From: Nostoc calcicola FACHB-3891
GTDB taxonomy: Bacteria; Cyanobacteriota; Cyanobacteriia; Cyanobacteriales; Nostocaceae
Direction: 5' to 3'
Assembly: GCF_014697355.1 (NCBI RefSeq)
Contig: NZ_JACJRQ010000059.1
Location: 1-43,126 of the forward strand
DNA: 43,126 nucleotides
Made by a program: the position numbers and the translations under genes. Numbering within the stretch: position 1 is the stretch's first letter; each line of letters opens with the position of its first letter. The notes under the pieces were generated by a model, which saw only the letters and a program-made list of their open reading frames with translations, searched no databases and was not told the DNA's origin. Positions 41,646 through 43,126 of the stretch are shown here, in pieces.

Positions 41646-42625
41646 CCTTACAAAAAGCCTCTTCATCGATAGCACAATCGATTGTCACCAACCCCAGCAT
41701 TGCCGAAAAAATTGACCATGTATCGCGCTATGTAGGCAATCGTGCTGTAGTTCGTTTGTTACTGGCCTGCTCTTTGGCAGCCGTTCACCGTGGGAATGTT
41801 GATATCCGCAAGCCTTATACCGAAATAGGCACACCAGATGCTTACTCTGGGCGCTACTACGATCAAAGTTACATCACAGCATTCATTAACAAACACGAGT
41901 TGCCCTGTAATCCCACAACGGCGTTCCTCACCCCTGCATTACGTAACCGCAACATCACCTTAACCCCAGCAGTGAATCTGGTGGGACGACCACCCAAACT
42001 CTACGAAACCGCCCTGGAATTACTTGATGATGTTCATCAAGGCAGAATAACTGCTGAAGAACTGCTAGCCGAAACCATTCGCTGTCTAATTATTGCTCGC
42101 AACGAGAAGCGGCAGCGCATGGAAACACTTCTAGCCGACCTGAAGAAGTCGGAAGACGCAATACCTCTATCAGCAGAGGAAATTGTCACACTTTTGAAAC
42201 AGCATTTAGCTTGCCGAGGTTCAAGCCGTCTTCCCGTATTGATTGTTGCTGCTGCCTATCAAGTAGCAGAACAATATATTGGGGAGCGTTTTTTACCTCT
42301 AGAATCACACAATGCAGCAGACGAGCAGACAGGTGCTTTGGGAGATTTGGAAATTACTTTAGTTGATGATGAGAAGGTGATTACCAGCTATGAAATGAAG
42401 ACCCGACGCGTCACGTTAATAGATATTGACCGTGCGTTGCAAAAAATCAACAGCACAGGTAAGCGGGTTGACAACTATATTTTTATCACGACGGATGCGA
42501 TCGAAGAAGGCATTCAGGAATATGCCTCCAGTATGTACGAGCGTACAGGTGGTATAGAGATTGTGGTTTTGGATTGTATCAGCTTTGTACGTCACTTTCT
42601 GCATTTGTTCCATCGGCTGCGTTAG
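41612..42625 (+). CDS. Type II restriction endonuclease (SacI-family-like), C-terminally truncated
   Basis: 337 codons. The N-terminal two thirds resemble, from memory, the SacI endonuclease family (VDIRKPYTEIGTPDAYSGRY, NPTTAFLTPALRNRNITL). The catalytic centre fits PD-(D/E)XK: D245 in GALGDLEITL, then E261-M-K263 in SYEMKTRR. The partner methylase overlaps its start. The TAG at 42623-42625 lies in the loop of a small palindrome (GCTGCG-TTAG-CGCAGC), and the same frame continues coding-like beyond it (SQFLSAYQQLVLTEPDSAV) until a mini-element interrupts it. About 45 natural C-terminal residues therefore seem lost. Whether the shortened enzyme is active is unknown. The endonuclease class is well supported, SacI relationship less so. 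Confidence 0.75.
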   Translation: MSTTPAAILDVALQKASSSIAQSIVTNPSIAEKIDHVSRYVGNRAVVRLLLACSLAAVHRGNVDIRKPYTEIGTPDAYSGRYYDQSYITAFINKHELPCNPTTAFLTPALRNRNITLTPAVNLVGRPPKLYETALELLDDVHQGRITAEELLAETIRCLIIARNEKRQRMETLLADLKKSEDAIPLSAEEIVTLLKQHLACRGSSRLPVLIVAAAYQVAEQYIGERFLPLESHNAADEQTGALGDLEITLVDDEKVITSYEMKTRRVTLIDIDRALQKINSTGKRVDNYIFITTDAIEEGIQEYASSMYERTGGIEIVVLDCISFVRHFLHLFHRLR

Positions 42626-42631
42626 CGCAGC
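42616..42631. repeat. Small palindromic repeat carrying the endonuclease stop codon
   Basis: GCTGCG-TTAG-CGCAGC, followed by TTACCGAAGGTATCGC. This resembles the very small dispersed repeats described in Nostoc genomes (GCGTTAGCGCAGC...GAAGGCATCGC type). It lies inside what looks like the original endonuclease frame. Confidence 0.6.
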
Positions 42632-42932
42632 TTACCGAAGGTATCGCAATTTTTATCAGCCTACCAACAGCTAGTACTAACAGAACCAGACAGTGCTGTT
42701 AGAGGATGTTTGAAAAGTCCAATTGTTGGTAGCAAAACGTTTTAGATCCCCCTAAATCCCCCTTAAAAAGGGGGACTTTAACTCTGGTTCCCCCGTTTTT
42801 AAGGGGGGTTAGGGGGGATCAACAAGTACCTAAAATCACAGTTAACTACTTTTCAAACAACCTCTTAGCCAACCTCTAAAAGAAGCTTTTTTAGCATTGA
42901 GGCAGGCTGCTGAAAGTGCCAGGGAATTTTGA
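42626..42932 (+). pseudogene. Severed C-terminal coding end of the restriction endonuclease
   Basis: In the frame of the endonuclease, codons after the TAG read SLPKVSQFLSAYQQLVLTE and PDSAV up to GTT at 42698-42700. The mini-element then intervenes. If the element and one TTA target copy are removed, the frame continues directly as SQPLKEAFLALRQAAESAREF with a TGA at 42930-42932. The precision of the join shows that 42868-42932 was once continuous with the gene. Confidence 0.75.
42702..42864. mobile_element. 163 bp miniature inverted-repeat transposable element with TTA target duplication
   Basis: The terminal inverted repeats GAGGATGTTTGAAAAGT (42702-42718) and ACTTTTCAAACAACCTC (42848-42864) differ at one position. 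TTA lies on both sides (42699-42701 and 42865-42867). Inside is another inverted pair, GATCCCCCTAAATCCCCC and GGGGGGTTAGGGGGGATC (ends at 42745 and 42820). It has no open frame, so it would have to be moved by a transposase elsewhere in the genome. The 3-bp TNA-type duplication resembles that of IS5-group elements, which is an inference. The short stretch 42933-43126 after the repaired gene end has no recognisable feature. Confidence 0.8.
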
Positions 42933-43126
42933 CCCGAACTAAGCACGAAAAAAAGCACAGTCAATAACTGAAGTTAGTTGCTCTGTACCCTCAATGAAAT
43001 TATTAATTAATGACTGTACGTTCGCTTATTTTTGAAGTGTGAGAGGAATTAATGCCTTACTGTTAAAGGAAACAACACGATTTTGGATCTGCTAAAACCA
43101 TCACCGTGTAATACTTGGGAAAAGTG
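42933..43126. other. Terminal stretch without recognisable gene
   Basis: About 190 mostly A/T-rich bases to the window end. A GTGAGAGGAATTAATGCC segment near 43038 includes AGAGGA seven bases before an ATG (43052), followed by CCTTACTGTTAAAGG, which stops within a few codons. I see nothing else. Confidence 0.3.

Overview
The window reads as chromosomal DNA of a filamentous, heterocyst-type cyanobacterium (Nostoc/Anabaena lineage). The evidence is: frequent GCGATCGC (HIP1) palindromes; intergenic tracts of tandem 7-9 bp repeats (GGGAGAT/GAGGGAG, CCCCAGT, GAATTAC, AAATGAC); a clpR-clpP3 pair; a fused thioredoxin reductase-thioredoxin (NTRC); and a pilA next to a GT41 glycosyltransferase, an arrangement I remember from Nostoc punctiforme hormogonium work. 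No rRNA, tRNA or CRISPR array was seen.

Layout. 0-5 kb: a PD-(D/E)XK-type protein, then a minus-strand sugar-nucleotidyltransferase and hemW, then a membrane PIN/TRAM protein. 5-9 kb: a small exported protein converging on a large outer-membrane beta-barrel gene that is split by a frameshift in an A9 tract. 9-14 kb (accessory): a VOC/GNAT pair, an APC permease bracketed by two ~205 bp direct repeats (remains of a pentapeptide-repeat gene plus the start of an antitoxin gene), a DUF433/DUF5615 toxin-antitoxin pair, and a DUF4263 (Shedu-like) candidate anti-phage nuclease. 14-25 kb: tandem VWA genes, clpR-clpP3, a J-domain/TPR protein, a PLP aminotransferase divergent from an amino-acid-binding lipoprotein, and a signalling pair (zinc-ribbon PP2C phosphatase and FHA-Ser/Thr kinase).

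26-35 kb is a surface-glycosylation and motility region. It holds a >1200-residue methyltransferase/glycosyltransferase fusion broken by an apparent 4-nt deletion. Converging on it is a minus-strand set: methyltransferase, pilA and the TPR-GT41 glycosyltransferase (ogtA-like). Pilin modification by these neighbours is an inference. 35-40 kb: NTRC, a four-helix-bundle protein, a DppC-like permease and a ROK sugar kinase, then nuclease relics (a PD-(D/E)XK fragment and a Uma2 gene with a nonsense codon).

40.7-42.9 kb: a Type II restriction-modification pair (Dam-like N6-adenine methylase and a PD-(D/E)XK endonuclease). The endonuclease frame continues past its TAG, which lies in the loop of a small palindromic repeat, and is cut again by a 163 bp miniature transposable element with TTA target duplication. 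Removing that element in silico restores the C-terminal reading frame exactly, so this system appears to be decaying. A recurring theme is small mobile or tandem repeats editing coding sequences: the endonuclease tail, the PP2C linker, the ROK start codon, and a mini-element abutting the ogtA stop codon.
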